The notes under the pieces: generated by a model
Databases searched by the model: none
What the model was told of the DNA's origin: nothing
What the model saw: only the letters and a program-made list of their open reading frames with translations
Assembly (NCBI GenBank): GCA_963822295.1
Contig: CAWGHD010000002.1
Location: forward strand, 2,108,001 to 2,172,000
Reading direction: 5' to 3'
Length of the DNA stretch: 64,000 nucleotides
DNA from: VRUE01 sp963822295
GTDB taxonomy: Bacteria > Actinomycetota > Thermoleophilia > Solirubrobacterales > 70-9
In this document: one piece after another, positions 43,806 to 51,912 of the stretch
How the letters are laid out: every line of letters starts with the position of its first letter
Position numbering within the stretch: the first letter of the stretch is position 1
Program-made: the position numbers and the translations under genes

Positions 43806-44233
43806 CGGACTGCCCGGTGGTGGCGCACGGCGGCAATCCTCTCAGAGCGGGAGCGGGCGGGCTAGTCGCGGAAGTCCCTCCGGGCTTCATCCACGACGCC
43901 CTGCTCCCTAGGTGCGCCCCGGCGCGCGGCGCGGAGGGCAGGTTCTCCGCAGCCGGGGCCAAAGCTAGGGACCCCGTCGGACACGCCCGCGTCCCGAGAC
44001 CCTCGGGGGAACGAAAACGCGACCGGTGATGACGCTCGTAGCCTGCCTGCGCGTAGCCTTCGCGCTAGAAGCTCGTTACGTCACCTTCGAGATGGTGTCC
44101 CACTGGGCTTCTGTGGGGCCTCTCTCTCCCGGTCGCAATGCGAACCTAGCGCGCCCCCCCGCCGCCGCGCAAGGGGGAGCCCGACGACGATTCCGCAAAC
44201 TCCGCAAATTTGCCTTCTAGCTACGCTGCCCCG
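43806..44233 (+). other. Non-coding interval upstream of metF
   Basis: 428 bases with no credible gene. It contains GC-rich inverted repeats such as CCCGAG/CTCGGG at about 44000 and a hairpin-rich stretch at 44090-44200. No consensus of SAM-I, SAM-II, SAH, cobalamin or T-box was found by eye. The last 40 bases are AT-richer and include TAGCTAC about 15 bases before the metF ATG, a plausible -10 for a near-leaderless transcript. Confidence 0.35.
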
Positions 44234-45151
44234 ATGCGCGTAGACGAGATCATCGCCGCGAGCGCCCCGACCTTCTCGGTCGAGTTCTTCCCGCCGAAGA
44301 CCGTCGAGGGAACCGAGCAGCTCTTCGCCACCGCCCGCTCCCTGCGCGAGCTGGAGCCCGACTTCGTCTCCGTCACCTACGGCGCCGGCGGCGGCACCCG
44401 CGACGGCACGGTCGAGATCACCAAGGCCCTGAAGGACGACCTCGGCTTCGAGACGATGGCCCACCTGAGCTGTGTCGGCGAGACCAGGGAGGGGCTCGGC
44501 TCGACGCTCGACCTGATCGCGGAGGCCGGGGTCGAGAACGTCTTCGCCCTGCGCGGCGACCCGCCCCGCGGCGAGGAGAACTTCGTCCAGCCCGAGGGCG
44601 GGCTGGGAAGCGCCGCGGAGCTGACCGAGTTCATCGCCGCGGGCTGGGACTTCACCGTCGGCGGCGCCTGCTTCCCGGAGGTCCACCCGGAGGCCCCGGA
44701 CCTCGACACCGACCTCGACTACCTGAAGACGAAGGTCGACGCCGGCGCCTCCTTCCTGATCACCCAGCTCTTCTTCGACAACGCGGTCTACTTCGACTTC
44801 GTCGCCGCGGCGCGGGCGCGGGGCATCGAGGTGCCGATCATCGCCGGCGTCATCCCGGTCGCCAGCTTCGCCCAGACCAAGCGCATCTGCGACCTCTGCG
44901 ACGCCTCGATCCCGCCCCGGCTCGAAGCCGCCTTCGCCGCCGCCGGGGGCGACGAGCAGGCCGAGTTCGAGCTCGGGATCGCCTTCGCCGCCCAGCAGTG
45001 CGCCGAGCTCCTGCTCGCGGGCGCGCCCGGCATCCACTTCTACGCGCTCAACCGCGCGCCGGCGACGCGGGCCGTGCTCGGGGCGCTGCAGGCGGCGCGG
45101 CCATGGGAGCGCGGGCCGGGCGTCGAGGACACATTGACCAAGGCTGATTAA
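44234..45151 (+). CDS. metF: Methylenetetrahydrofolate reductase
   Basis: 305 residues, a single bacterial MetF barrel. It reduces 5,10-methylene-THF to 5-methyl-THF for methionine synthesis, using FAD. Seen: SVEFFPPKTVEGTEQL (catalytic Glu), SVTYGAGGGTRDGTVE, AHLSCVGETREGL, ALRGDPPRG, LKTKVDAGASFLITQLFFDN and PIIAGVIPVASF near 200. Start at ATG 44234 because conservation begins there and a -10-like TAGCTAC precedes it. Followed 12 bases later by the DUF3105 gene. Confidence 0.93.
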   Translation: MRVDEIIAASAPTFSVEFFPPKTVEGTEQLFATARSLRELEPDFVSVTYGAGGGTRDGTVEITKALKDDLGFETMAHLSCVGETREGLGSTLDLIAEAGVENVFALRGDPPRGEENFVQPEGGLGSAAELTEFIAAGWDFTVGGACFPEVHPEAPDLDTDLDYLKTKVDAGASFLITQLFFDNAVYFDFVAAARARGIEVPIIAGVIPVASFAQTKRICDLCDASIPPRLEAAFAAAGGDEQAEFELGIAFAAQQCAELLLAGAPGIHFYALNRAPATRAVLGALQAARPWERGPGVEDTLTKAD

Positions 45152-45163
45152 ACTCTCGCGCCG

Positions 45164-45949
45164 ATGGCCAATCGCAGGGAAGAAGAGCGGGAGCGGCTGC
45201 GCCAGGCCCGCGAAGAAAAGGAAAAGTCCGCGACCAGCTCGGAGCGGACCCGCCTGATCCTCGGCTACGGCGCCGCGGGCGTGATCGGCCTCCTGGTCGT
45301 CGCCGGAGTCATCGGCCTGATCGTCTCCTCCGGAGGCGGCGACGGCGAAGCCGCCCACATCAACAACGCCAGCGGTGAGACGAACGGGGTCTCCCCCGAC
45401 GACCGCGAGGGAACCTCCCCGCCCCCGGTCAAAGTCTCCGACCTCGAGGACGCCGCGGATCAGGCCGGCTGCGTGCTGCGGCTGGAGCTCAAGGAGGAGG
45501 GCAGGACCCACCTCCCGGTCGGCACCGCCGCGCCCGAATACAAGACCATCCCGCCGACGTCGGGCAACCACGTCGAACCGCCGTACCAGCAGGCCGACGG
45601 CGCCTACGCAGACATGCCGCTGAACGTGAACATCGTCCACTCGCTCGAGCACGGGCGGATGGAGATCCAGTACTCGCCCGACCTCTCGGAGGACGACCAG
45701 CTGGAGCTGAAGGGGCTCTACGACACGATGTACGGGGCGACGCTGCTCTTCCCGAACGAGGAAATGACCTACGCGGTGGCGGCGACGACCTGGACCAACC
45801 TGCTCGGCTGCAAGGAGTACAAAGGCGCGGCGACCCTCGACGCGATCCGCGCCTTCGGCAAGGCGACCTGGGGTAAGAATGCCCCCGAGCCGCCGAGCGC
45901 CTTCACGATCAAAGGCCCGACCCCGAAGAAACCCGAGGAAGCGAGCTAG
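45164..45949 (+). CDS. DUF3105 membrane-anchored protein
   Basis: 261 residues: a charged cytoplasmic coil (REEERERLRQAREEKEKSA), one membrane segment at about 34-55 (GYGAAGVIGLLVVAGVIGLIV), a Ser/Gly/Pro linker, and an extracytoplasmic domain with THLPVGTAAPEYKTIPPTSGNHV, VHSLEHGRMEIQY and a Cys pair (AGCVLRL, LLGCKEY). The PPTSGNH and HSLEHG motifs are those of DUF3105; biochemical function unknown. Its last codons overlap the convergent FemAB gene by four bases. Confidence 0.88.
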   Translation: MANRREEERERLRQAREEKEKSATSSERTRLILGYGAAGVIGLLVVAGVIGLIVSSGGGDGEAAHINNASGETNGVSPDDREGTSPPPVKVSDLEDAADQAGCVLRLELKEEGRTHLPVGTAAPEYKTIPPTSGNHVEPPYQQADGAYADMPLNVNIVHSLEHGRMEIQYSPDLSEDDQLELKGLYDTMYGATLLFPNEEMTYAVAATTWTNLLGCKEYKGAATLDAIRAFGKATWGKNAPEPPSAFTIKGPTPKKPEEAS

Positions 45950-46920
45950 CTTCCCGCGCGGTAGGCGGGGAAGTAGTCCCCGGCGTCACGACCGCCCGAT
46001 AGCCGCTCGTAGGCGGCCGGGTCGCAGACCAGCTCCGAGCTGTGCCACGCCTGCTCGCGGTTGGCGAAGCCGCGCTTGAACTCCTCGAGGGGGTCGCCTG
46101 GCGCGATCCCGCCGCCGAGGTTGAGCGGCAGCCCGAGCTCGGCGGAGAGCTCGACCAGGGTGGCGACGACGTTCTTCATCGGCGAGTCGCGCAGGTGCGA
46201 GTCGGCGGTGCCGCTCAGGTAGTAGTGGAGGAAGCCGTCGCTGAGGGCGGCGATCGAGCCGGCCGCAACCGAGCCGTCGGGGGCATCGGCGATGGCGAGC
46301 CAGGTGCCCTGGGCCTGGAGGATCAGGTCGAAGTAGGCGGTGCCGAAGAAGTAGCGCTCGCCGGCGTCGGCGCGGCGCATCGTCTGCTCGTAGGCGGCGA
46401 GGAAGCCGGCGCGGTCCTCGGCCGCGGCCTCCGGGCCGGAGACGACCCGCACCGAGTATCCGGCGCGGACGTTCCTGTTGATCTGGTTGCGGTCGCTGGG
46501 CCGGCTCTTCGCCGGCAGCGAGGGGTCGGCGATCTGGACCGTGTTCCGCTCGCGCGCCCCGGCCAGCGGCGGCTCACCAAGCGAGTGCCGGATGAAGACG
46601 CTGACGAGGCCCGTCGCCGAGAAATCGATCTCGTCCGGGTCCAGCGACCCCGACGACGTTGTCCCCGCTATGCGGGGACAACTGCGCTCGGGCTGGGCGA
46701 GGCCGGGGTAGCCGTAGGGCGAGGAGGCGTCGCGGTCGGGGCCCTCGCCGACGGGGCGGACGACCAAGGGCGCTAGGAGCTCCTCCTCGCCGGCCTCGAT
46801 GCGGAGCGTGTGGGTTACCCCTTCGGCCTCGAGGAACTGGGGTGAGCGGAAGAACTGCTCGGAGGCCGACGAGGCCCCGCGGTCCTCGACCAGCTCGGCG
46901 CGGGCGGCGGGCTCGCTCAC
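45946..46920 (-). CDS. FemAB/GNAT-like peptidoglycan or surface acyltransferase
   Basis: 324 residues from GTG 46920, overlapping the upstream GNAT stop (GTGA). Two GNAT-like halves as in FemAB/MurM enzymes: an N-terminal half with EQFFRSPQFLEAEG and a C-terminal half with NQINRNVRAGYSVRVV, FLAAYEQTMRRADAGERYFFG, AAGSIAALSDGFLHYYLSGT and LPLNLGGGIAPGDPLEEFKRGF. This class aminoacylates lipid II or related carriers. The final LGGG...FKRGF is typical of the polysaccharide-locus FemAB subgroup. A palindrome at 46659-46681 is read through in frame. Last gene of the run from 51,890. Confidence 0.8.
   Translation of the reverse strand: MSEPAARAELVEDRGASSASEQFFRSPQFLEAEGVTHTLRIEAGEEELLAPLVVRPVGEGPDRDASSPYGYPGLAQPERSCPRIAGTTSSGSLDPDEIDFSATGLVSVFIRHSLGEPPLAGARERNTVQIADPSLPAKSRPSDRNQINRNVRAGYSVRVVSGPEAAAEDRAGFLAAYEQTMRRADAGERYFFGTAYFDLILQAQGTWLAIADAPDGSVAAGSIAALSDGFLHYYLSGTADSHLRDSPMKNVVATLVELSAELGLPLNLGGGIAPGDPLEEFKRGFANREQAWHSSELVCDPAAYERLSGGRDAGDYFPAYRAGS
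46659..46681. repeat. Palindromic hairpin inside the FemAB-like gene
   Basis: Ten-base perfect arms TTGTCCCCGC and GCGGGGACAA around TAT, read in frame within residues SCPRIAGTT. Far stronger than expected of ordinary coding sequence. Confidence 0.55.
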
Positions 46921-47462
46921 GGCAGGAGGTCCGCCGCCGCGCGGCGGAAGTCGTCGGGGAGGACCGCCCAGATCTCGAGGTCGAAGCGCTCCCCCTCGCG
47001 CTCGTCGTGGTCCTCCAGGGTCTCCACGTGGTGCCAGCCGAGGCCGGCGACCGTGCGCTTCGCCGCCTCGTTGAAGGCGGGGATCTCTCCGTACACCCGG
47101 TCGGCGCCGAGCTCGTCGAAGGCCCTGGCGATCGTCAGCGCCTCGGCCCGCCGCCCCACCCCGCTGCGCCGCACCTCGTCGCCGATCAGCGCCCCGAGCT
47201 CCGGCCCGGTCTCCCGTGCGAGCCCGTAGAGCGCGGTGAAGCCGACCGGCTCCTCGTGGCCCTCGACCACGATCGCGTACTTGCGGTCCTCCCCCGAGTC
47301 GTCCATCGCCCGGGCGACCCAGGCCTCGGCTTCCTCGAGCGTGAAGCTCTCCCGCTGCACGACCAGGGTCCTGGTCGCCCGGCTGTTGTTGAACCAGCGG
47401 TGGACCGCCGCCGCGTCGCCGGGCTCGAACGGGCGCAGACTGACCTCGGGCGGCGCGCTCAC
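46917..47462 (-). CDS. GNAT-family N-acetyltransferase (RimJ/RimL type)
   Basis: 181 residues from GTG 47462 (GTGA overlap with the HD-domain gene). Shape is that of RimJ/RimL-like acyltransferases: VSLRPFEPGDAAAVHRWFNN, a central strand YAIVVEGHEEPVGFTALYGL, the acetyl-CoA loop RRSGVGRRAEALTIA (RxGVG), and RVYGEIPAFNEAAKRTVAGLGW. Acceptor unknown; in this context an amino-sugar is a reasonable guess. Confidence 0.85.
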   Translation of the reverse strand: MSAPPEVSLRPFEPGDAAAVHRWFNNSRATRTLVVQRESFTLEEAEAWVARAMDDSGEDRKYAIVVEGHEEPVGFTALYGLARETGPELGALIGDEVRRSGVGRRAEALTIARAFDELGADRVYGEIPAFNEAAKRTVAGLGWHHVETLEDHDEREGERFDLEIWAVLPDDFRRAAADLLP

Positions 47463-48238
47463 GGCTTGAAGGGTGCCAGGCGGATCGCCAGGGGGAAGCC
47501 GCAGCGGCGCAGAAGCGAGAACCGCCCGCCGGGAACCGCCTTCGCCTCGGCTCGCACCGCACCGGTGAGGTCCGCCTTGAAGCTCGGCTGGCGGGGGTGG
47601 CGGCGCAGGACCTCCTCCCGGTTGTCGGGAGCCACGTCCCAGAGGCGGAGGCCCGCCACGTCGGCCATCGCCCCCGCCTGGACGTAGAAGCCGAGCGGCC
47701 CGTCGTGCTCGATCGTCACCCCGGGCGTGGTGTGTACGCAGATCGCGTCGGCGACCGCCTCGCCATCCTCGGCGGGCGCGCCGGCCGCCTCGGCGCAGGC
47801 GAGGGCACGCTCGGCGCCGCCGAGCGTGAAGTCGCGGCCGGGTCGCGGCTCGGCGATGCCGTGGTCGTGCAGCAGCGCCGCGCAGTAGAAATGCTCGGGG
47901 TCGGGGTCGGCACGGTCGAGCGCCGAGAGCGCCAGGCCGAACATCCAGGTCCGGTAGGAGTGGCCGGCGACCCACTCGGGCTGCTCCGCGCAGGCCTCCT
48001 CCGCCTCACGCGCGAGGCGCGAGTCGGGAGGCGCGAAGCTGCGCGCGTCGATCTCCGCCGCGCCCGCGGGCAGGCGCCCCAGCGCGAGCTTGGCGCGGCC
48101 GACGGCGTTCACGGCCTGGCCCTTGGCGATCTCCCCGAGCAGCCGTCGACGCTCGGCCGGTGTCAGCCTGCCGCCGCTGCTCCGCACCCAGGCGAGCCCC
48201 CCGAGCCGGTTCGGGTCCGGCCTGGCGATGGGGGCCAT
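47459..48238 (-). CDS. HD-domain phosphohydrolase-like protein
   Basis: 259 residues. The HD superfamily metal site is visible: H in EWVAGHSYRTWMFG, the HD of ALLHDHGIAEPRPG, a further H in AICVHTTPG, and D later. It probably hydrolyses a phosphorylated metabolite or nucleotide, substrate unknown. The N-terminal 60 residues form an unrelated helical lead. One-base TGATG overlap with the metallo-beta-lactamase-fold gene upstream. Confidence 0.8.
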   Translation of the reverse strand: MAPIARPDPNRLGGLAWVRSSGGRLTPAERRRLLGEIAKGQAVNAVGRAKLALGRLPAGAAEIDARSFAPPDSRLAREAEEACAEQPEWVAGHSYRTWMFGLALSALDRADPDPEHFYCAALLHDHGIAEPRPGRDFTLGGAERALACAEAAGAPAEDGEAVADAICVHTTPGVTIEHDGPLGFYVQAGAMADVAGLRLWDVAPDNREEVLRRHPRQPSFKADLTGAVRAEAKAVPGGRFSLLRRCGFPLAIRLAPFKP

Positions 48239-49023
48239 CAGACCTCGATCGTCAGCGGCTCGGCGGCGCTCGGCCAGCGCACGCGGTCCTCGATGCCGGC
48301 CTCGGCGAAGGCCCGCTCGACGTCCTCGCGGCCCTGGCGGAAATGCTTCCAGCCCTCGTAGTGGATCGGGACCAGCGTCTTCAGCCCGAACTCCTCGGCG
48401 ACGCGGACCGCCTCGGCCGCGTTCATCGTGTAGCGGGCCGGGCCGCTGACCGGGAAGCGGACACCGCCGAGATGGACGATCGCGGTGCCGACGTCGAAGC
48501 GCTCCGCGACCTCCGCTACGCCGCCGAACCAGACCGTGTCGCCGGTGATCCAGAGCGCCCCGTCCCGCTGGCCCTCCCACTCGAGGACGAAGCCGGTCAC
48601 CTCGCCGACCAGCGGCCGGCTCAGCGGCGGCCCGTGGCGGCAGGGCGTCCCGGTGACGCGGACCTCGCCGCCGCCCGCGGCCCGCAGCGTGGTCGAGGCC
48701 CAGGGCGCGAGCCCGGTGGCGTTGCCGCCGAGGCGCCCGGCGCCCGCGGGGGTCGTGATCACCCTGCCCGCAGAGGGCAGCATGGCGCGGCCGGCATCGT
48801 CGAGGTTGTCGTCGTGCTGGTCGTGGCTGAGCAGGACCGCGTCGATCGGGGCGAGCTCCGCCGGGGTGAGGGCGGGGCCCTGGAGCTTGCGGGAGGAGGT
48901 CCCCCAGCCGAAGTTGTAGCGGCGGCCGGCGGGGTCGAAGGTGGGGTCGGTCAGGAGTCGCAGGCCGGCCGCCTCGAGCAGCGCGGTGGGTCCTCCGACA
49001 TAGGTGATCGCGATTGCCGACAC
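48238..49023 (-). CDS. UlaG-like metallo-beta-lactamase-fold hydrolase
   Basis: 261 residues from GTG 49023; a TTG at 49035 is possible. Strand AITYVGGPTALLEAAGLRLLTDP opens the fold. The metal motif is SHDQHDDNLD (HxHxDH variant of the UlaG/YcjP type), with further ligands in PCRHGPPLSRP, WITGDTVW and IPIHYEGWKHF. Substrate unknown. It lies 49 bases downstream of the sugar transferase in the same direction. Confidence 0.83.
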   Translation of the reverse strand: MSAIAITYVGGPTALLEAAGLRLLTDPTFDPAGRRYNFGWGTSSRKLQGPALTPAELAPIDAVLLSHDQHDDNLDDAGRAMLPSAGRVITTPAGAGRLGGNATGLAPWASTTLRAAGGGEVRVTGTPCRHGPPLSRPLVGEVTGFVLEWEGQRDGALWITGDTVWFGGVAEVAERFDVGTAIVHLGGVRFPVSGPARYTMNAAEAVRVAEEFGLKTLVPIHYEGWKHFRQGREDVERAFAEAGIEDRVRWPSAAEPLTIEV

Positions 49024-49072
49024 GGTCAGCCCCAACCCTATTCAGGATTCGGCCAAGCGGGTGCGACTGGCG

Positions 49073-49636
49073 CTAGTCCGGGGCGAGGCCGCGGCCGGTG
49101 ACGAGCAGGGACGCGGTCCGCAGCAGGATCCGCAGATCGAGCCCCAGGCCGCGGTTGTCGACGTACCAGACGTCGAGCTCGATCCTCTCCTCCCAGGGGA
49201 TCCCGGCCCGACCCTGGACCTGGGCCCAGCCGGTGATGCCGGGCCGGACCTCGTGGCGGCGGTGCTGGCGCGGCGTGTAGTCGTCCACCTGGGCGGGGAT
49301 CGTCGGGCGCGGGCCGACGATCGCCATCTCCCCACGCAGGACGTTGACCAGGTTGGGAATCTCGTCGAGCGAGGTGCGGCGCAGGAGGCGCCCGGCGCCG
49401 GTGACCCGCGGGTCGTCGCGGCTGACGACGGTGCCGACGCCGACCGGGTCGGAGCCCGTCACCATCGTCCGCAGCTTCAGCATCTCGAACTCCTCGCCGA
49501 CGCGGCCGACGCGGCGCTGGCGGTAGAGGACCGGACCGCCGCTGCCGAGCTTGATCGCGAGCGCCGCGAGCGCCAGCAGGGGCGAGAGGAGAAGCAGGGC
49601 GAGGGCCGCGATCGCGATATCGAGGATGCGCGGCAT
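49073..49636 (-). CDS. Bacterial sugar transferase (initiating glycosyl-phosphate transferase)
   Basis: 187 residues: the WbaP/PglC catalytic module without the N-terminal membrane bundle. One membrane segment at 5-30, then YRQRRVGRVGEEFEMLKLRTM, LLRRTSLDEIPNLVNVLRGEMAIVGPRPTIPAQV and RPGITGWAQVQGR, all hallmark motifs. It loads the first sugar phosphate on undecaprenyl phosphate. TGATG overlap with the upstream glycosyltransferase supports one operon. Confidence 0.93.
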   Translation of the reverse strand: MPRILDIAIAALALLLLSPLLALAALAIKLGSGGPVLYRQRRVGRVGEEFEMLKLRTMVTGSDPVGVGTVVSRDDPRVTGAGRLLRRTSLDEIPNLVNVLRGEMAIVGPRPTIPAQVDDYTPRQHRRHEVRPGITGWAQVQGRAGIPWEERIELDVWYVDNRGLGLDLRILLRTASLLVTGRGLAPD

Positions 49637-50781
49637 CAGCGCGTTCCCTCGGACTTCTCCCAGGTGCCCGGCGCGCCGTGGCGGGCGCGGTCCCAGAGGC
49701 CGGCCGCGATCGAGGCGGTGGTCATCAGGTAGTAGCGGGCGAAGCGCAGCGGCGCCAGCGGCAGCAGGCGGCCGAGCAGGGCGGCGGCGAGGAAGGCGGC
49801 CTGGACCACCAGCGTGGCGACGTAGACCGTCCCCTCGCCGAGCAGGGCGAGGTTGGCCGCCAGGACGAGCAGGTGCAGGAACGGGGTCAGGTAGCGGAGC
49901 ACGCGATGGGAGGCGAGCTCGAAGGCGTAGAGCGGCGGGTAGCCGCGCGGGCGCAGCATCCCTTCGCCGACGACGATGTCCCAGACCCCGACCATCATCC
50001 GCCGTTTGCGGGCGAGCTCCCCCTCCATCGTCGGCACCATCTTCTCCTCGGCCCGGGCGTCCGGCGCGTAGAGGGAGCGCAGCCCGCGCTTGGCGAGCGC
50101 GAACGGGAACGAGAGGTCATGGCTGCCGGAGGGAGAGAGCGGGACGTAGGCGTCGCGGCGGACCGCGTAGATCGCGCCGTTGCCCGCGGTCACCCCGGCC
50201 AGGTCGGACTCCATGCGGCGGACCGCCATCTCGTAGCGCCAGTAGGCGCCCTCGAGGTTTCCCCCGCCGGGATCGGTGAAGCGGACCTGGCCGCAGGCGT
50301 AGCCGACCTCGGGATCGGCGAAGGGCTCGACCAGGCGGCGCAGCGCGTCCGGCGCCCAGCTCGAGTTCGCGTCCGAGAAGGCGAGGAGCTCGCCGGTCGC
50401 GCGCTCGGCGGCGGCGTTCTGGGCGCTGACCTTGCCGCCCCGCGGCAGGTCGAGGACGAGGTCGGCGCCCGCCGCCCGGGCCCGCTCGACGGTGGCGTCG
50501 GCCGAGCCGTCGGAGGCGACGATCACCTGCAGGCGCTCGCGGGGGTAGTCGAGGGCGAGCGCGTCGGCGACCTTGGCCCCGATCACCTCCTCCTCGTCGT
50601 AGGCGGCGACGATCAGAGATACAACCGGCAATTGCCCTGCTCCCGCGTCCGCATTGCCGGGAGGGGACTGAACCGAACCGCGTCGCGGACGGGTGAGCGC
50701 CCAGAGCACCAGGGGGTAGCCGACGTGCGTGTAGACGATCAGCGCGGCGCAGATCCAGAACAGGGCCTCGAGCGCGATCAC
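49636..50781 (-). CDS. Membrane glycosyltransferase family 2
   Basis: 381 residues. An N-terminal membrane helix (ALFWICAALIVYTHVGYPLVLW), a GT2 domain (PVVSLIVAAYDEEEVIGAKV, IVASDGSADATVERA, LLAFSDANSSW as DxD-like metal site, LAGVTAGNGAIYAVRRDAYV) and three or four C-terminal membrane helices. Synthesises or extends a surface glycan at the membrane. A palindrome (50625-50660) is read in frame in the loop between the first helix and the GT2 domain. ATGA overlap with the GT4 gene upstream. Confidence 0.9.
   Translation of the reverse strand: MIALEALFWICAALIVYTHVGYPLVLWALTRPRRGSVQSPPGNADAGAGQLPVVSLIVAAYDEEEVIGAKVADALALDYPRERLQVIVASDGSADATVERARAAGADLVLDLPRGGKVSAQNAAAERATGELLAFSDANSSWAPDALRRLVEPFADPEVGYACGQVRFTDPGGGNLEGAYWRYEMAVRRMESDLAGVTAGNGAIYAVRRDAYVPLSPSGSHDLSFPFALAKRGLRSLYAPDARAEEKMVPTMEGELARKRRMMVGVWDIVVGEGMLRPRGYPPLYAFELASHRVLRYLTPFLHLLVLAANLALLGEGTVYVATLVVQAAFLAAALLGRLLPLAPLRFARYYLMTTASIAAGLWDRARHGAPGTWEKSEGTR
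50625..50660. repeat. Inverted repeat inside the GT2 gene
   Basis: Arms CCGGCAAT and ATTGCCGG separated by 20 bases, the left arm itself part of GGCAATTGCC. It encodes a Pro/Gly/Ala-rich linker between the membrane helix and the catalytic domain, so insertion was tolerated. Confidence 0.45.
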
Positions 50782-51890
50782 CGGTCGAGCAGCTCCTCAT
50801 AGAGGTCGAGCGTGCGGCGGGCGATGGCGTCCCACGAGTACTCCCCGGCGGCCGCCGCCGAGGCCGCCCGCTCCAGCCTCGCCCGGGCCCGCTCGTCCCC
50901 GGTCAGCTCGGCGAGGGCCGCGGCCAGGGCATCCTCGTCCTCCGGGGGGACGAGGCGGGCGGCGCCGGTCGCCGCCACCTCGGGGAAGCCACCCACCTCG
51001 CTCAGGACCATCGCCTTGCCGAAGGCGAGGCCGGTGTAGAGGACCCCGGAGTGCTCGGCGTCGCGGTAGGGCAGGGCGACGACGTCGGCGCGGCGGAAGA
51101 TCGCCGGGATCTCGGCGTCGTCGACGAAGCGGGTGAGGAAGCGGACCCGGCCCGAGGCCTCGGCCGCGAGGAGGCGCAGCGGCTCGACCTCCATGCGCGG
51201 GTTGCCGACGATCCAGAGCTCGGCGCCCTCGACCCGCCGGAAGGCGCGCAGCAGGGTGTCGATCCCCTTGTAGGAGCGGAGCAGGCCGAAGAAGAGGACC
51301 ACCGGGCCCTCGGCGCCCTCGAGCTCGGCCGGCAGCGGCGCCTCCTCGGGGAGGTCGGTCAGGTAGTCGAACGCGCCGTGCGGGATCACCCTGACCCGGC
51401 CCGGGTCGAGGCCGACCTCGGCGCGCAGGCGGGCGGCGCCGTGCTCGGAGTGCGCGACGACCGCGTCCATCGCGCCGAAGGCGCGCCGCGCCGTCGCCAG
51501 CTGCCGGCGCGAGGGGCGCGGCGGCAGGATGTAATGGGCGGTCATCAGCCGCGGTCGCGCGGGCGGCAGCAGCCGCGCGTCGAGCCCCGGCACGGTCAGC
51601 CACTGGTAGTGGACGACGTCCGCCTCGGCGGTGCGGCCGCGCAGGCGCAGCATGTCCGGCACGTGCTCGGCGAGCTTGAAGGCGCGCCGCGCGGGGGCGT
51701 CGAGGCCGCGCTTGGCGCTGCGCGGGTAGAAGCGCTCCTCGACCCGGTAGCCGACGGGGTCGGGCACCGGCCCGTAGAGAAAGTGGCTGGTCAGCAGCTC
51801 GACGTCGGCGCCCTGGCGGGCGAGCGCCGCGGCCAGCGCCCGGTCATACGGCGGCGTGAACGCCGAGGGATCGACCAATTGCACGCGCAT
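50778..51890 (-). CDS. Glycosyltransferase family 4
   Basis: 370 residues, GT-B fold. The N-terminal half has DPSAFTPPYDRALAAALARQGADVELL; the C-terminal half has the family's donor-site phrases RVIPHGAFDYL, VVLFFGLLRSYKGIDTLLRAF, ADVVALPYRDAEHSGVLYTGLAFGKAMVLSEVGGFPEV (E-x7-E type) and a final helix. Cytoplasmic or membrane-associated; acceptor unknown. Divergent from the GT2 gene at 51913, with only 22 bases between their starts. Confidence 0.9.
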   Translation of the reverse strand: MRVQLVDPSAFTPPYDRALAAALARQGADVELLTSHFLYGPVPDPVGYRVEERFYPRSAKRGLDAPARRAFKLAEHVPDMLRLRGRTAEADVVHYQWLTVPGLDARLLPPARPRLMTAHYILPPRPSRRQLATARRAFGAMDAVVAHSEHGAARLRAEVGLDPGRVRVIPHGAFDYLTDLPEEAPLPAELEGAEGPVVLFFGLLRSYKGIDTLLRAFRRVEGAELWIVGNPRMEVEPLRLLAAEASGRVRFLTRFVDDAEIPAIFRRADVVALPYRDAEHSGVLYTGLAFGKAMVLSEVGGFPEVAATGAARLVPPEDEDALAAALAELTGDERARARLERAASAAAAGEYSWDAIARRTLDLYEELLDR

Positions 51891-51912
51891 AGCGGGCGAT
51901 TATGGTGGCGGC

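Noticed and set aside
43868..43900. GGAAGTCC...CCGGGCTTCAT resembling the start of RNase P RNA
   Set aside because: The core is interrupted by extra bases and none of the later conserved segments (such as the ACAGAA region) follows.
43880..43905. GATGAAGCCCGG on the minus strand, like part of a SAM-I riboswitch
   Set aside because: The neighbouring conserved parts of SAM-I are missing or in the wrong order, and the strand points away from metF.
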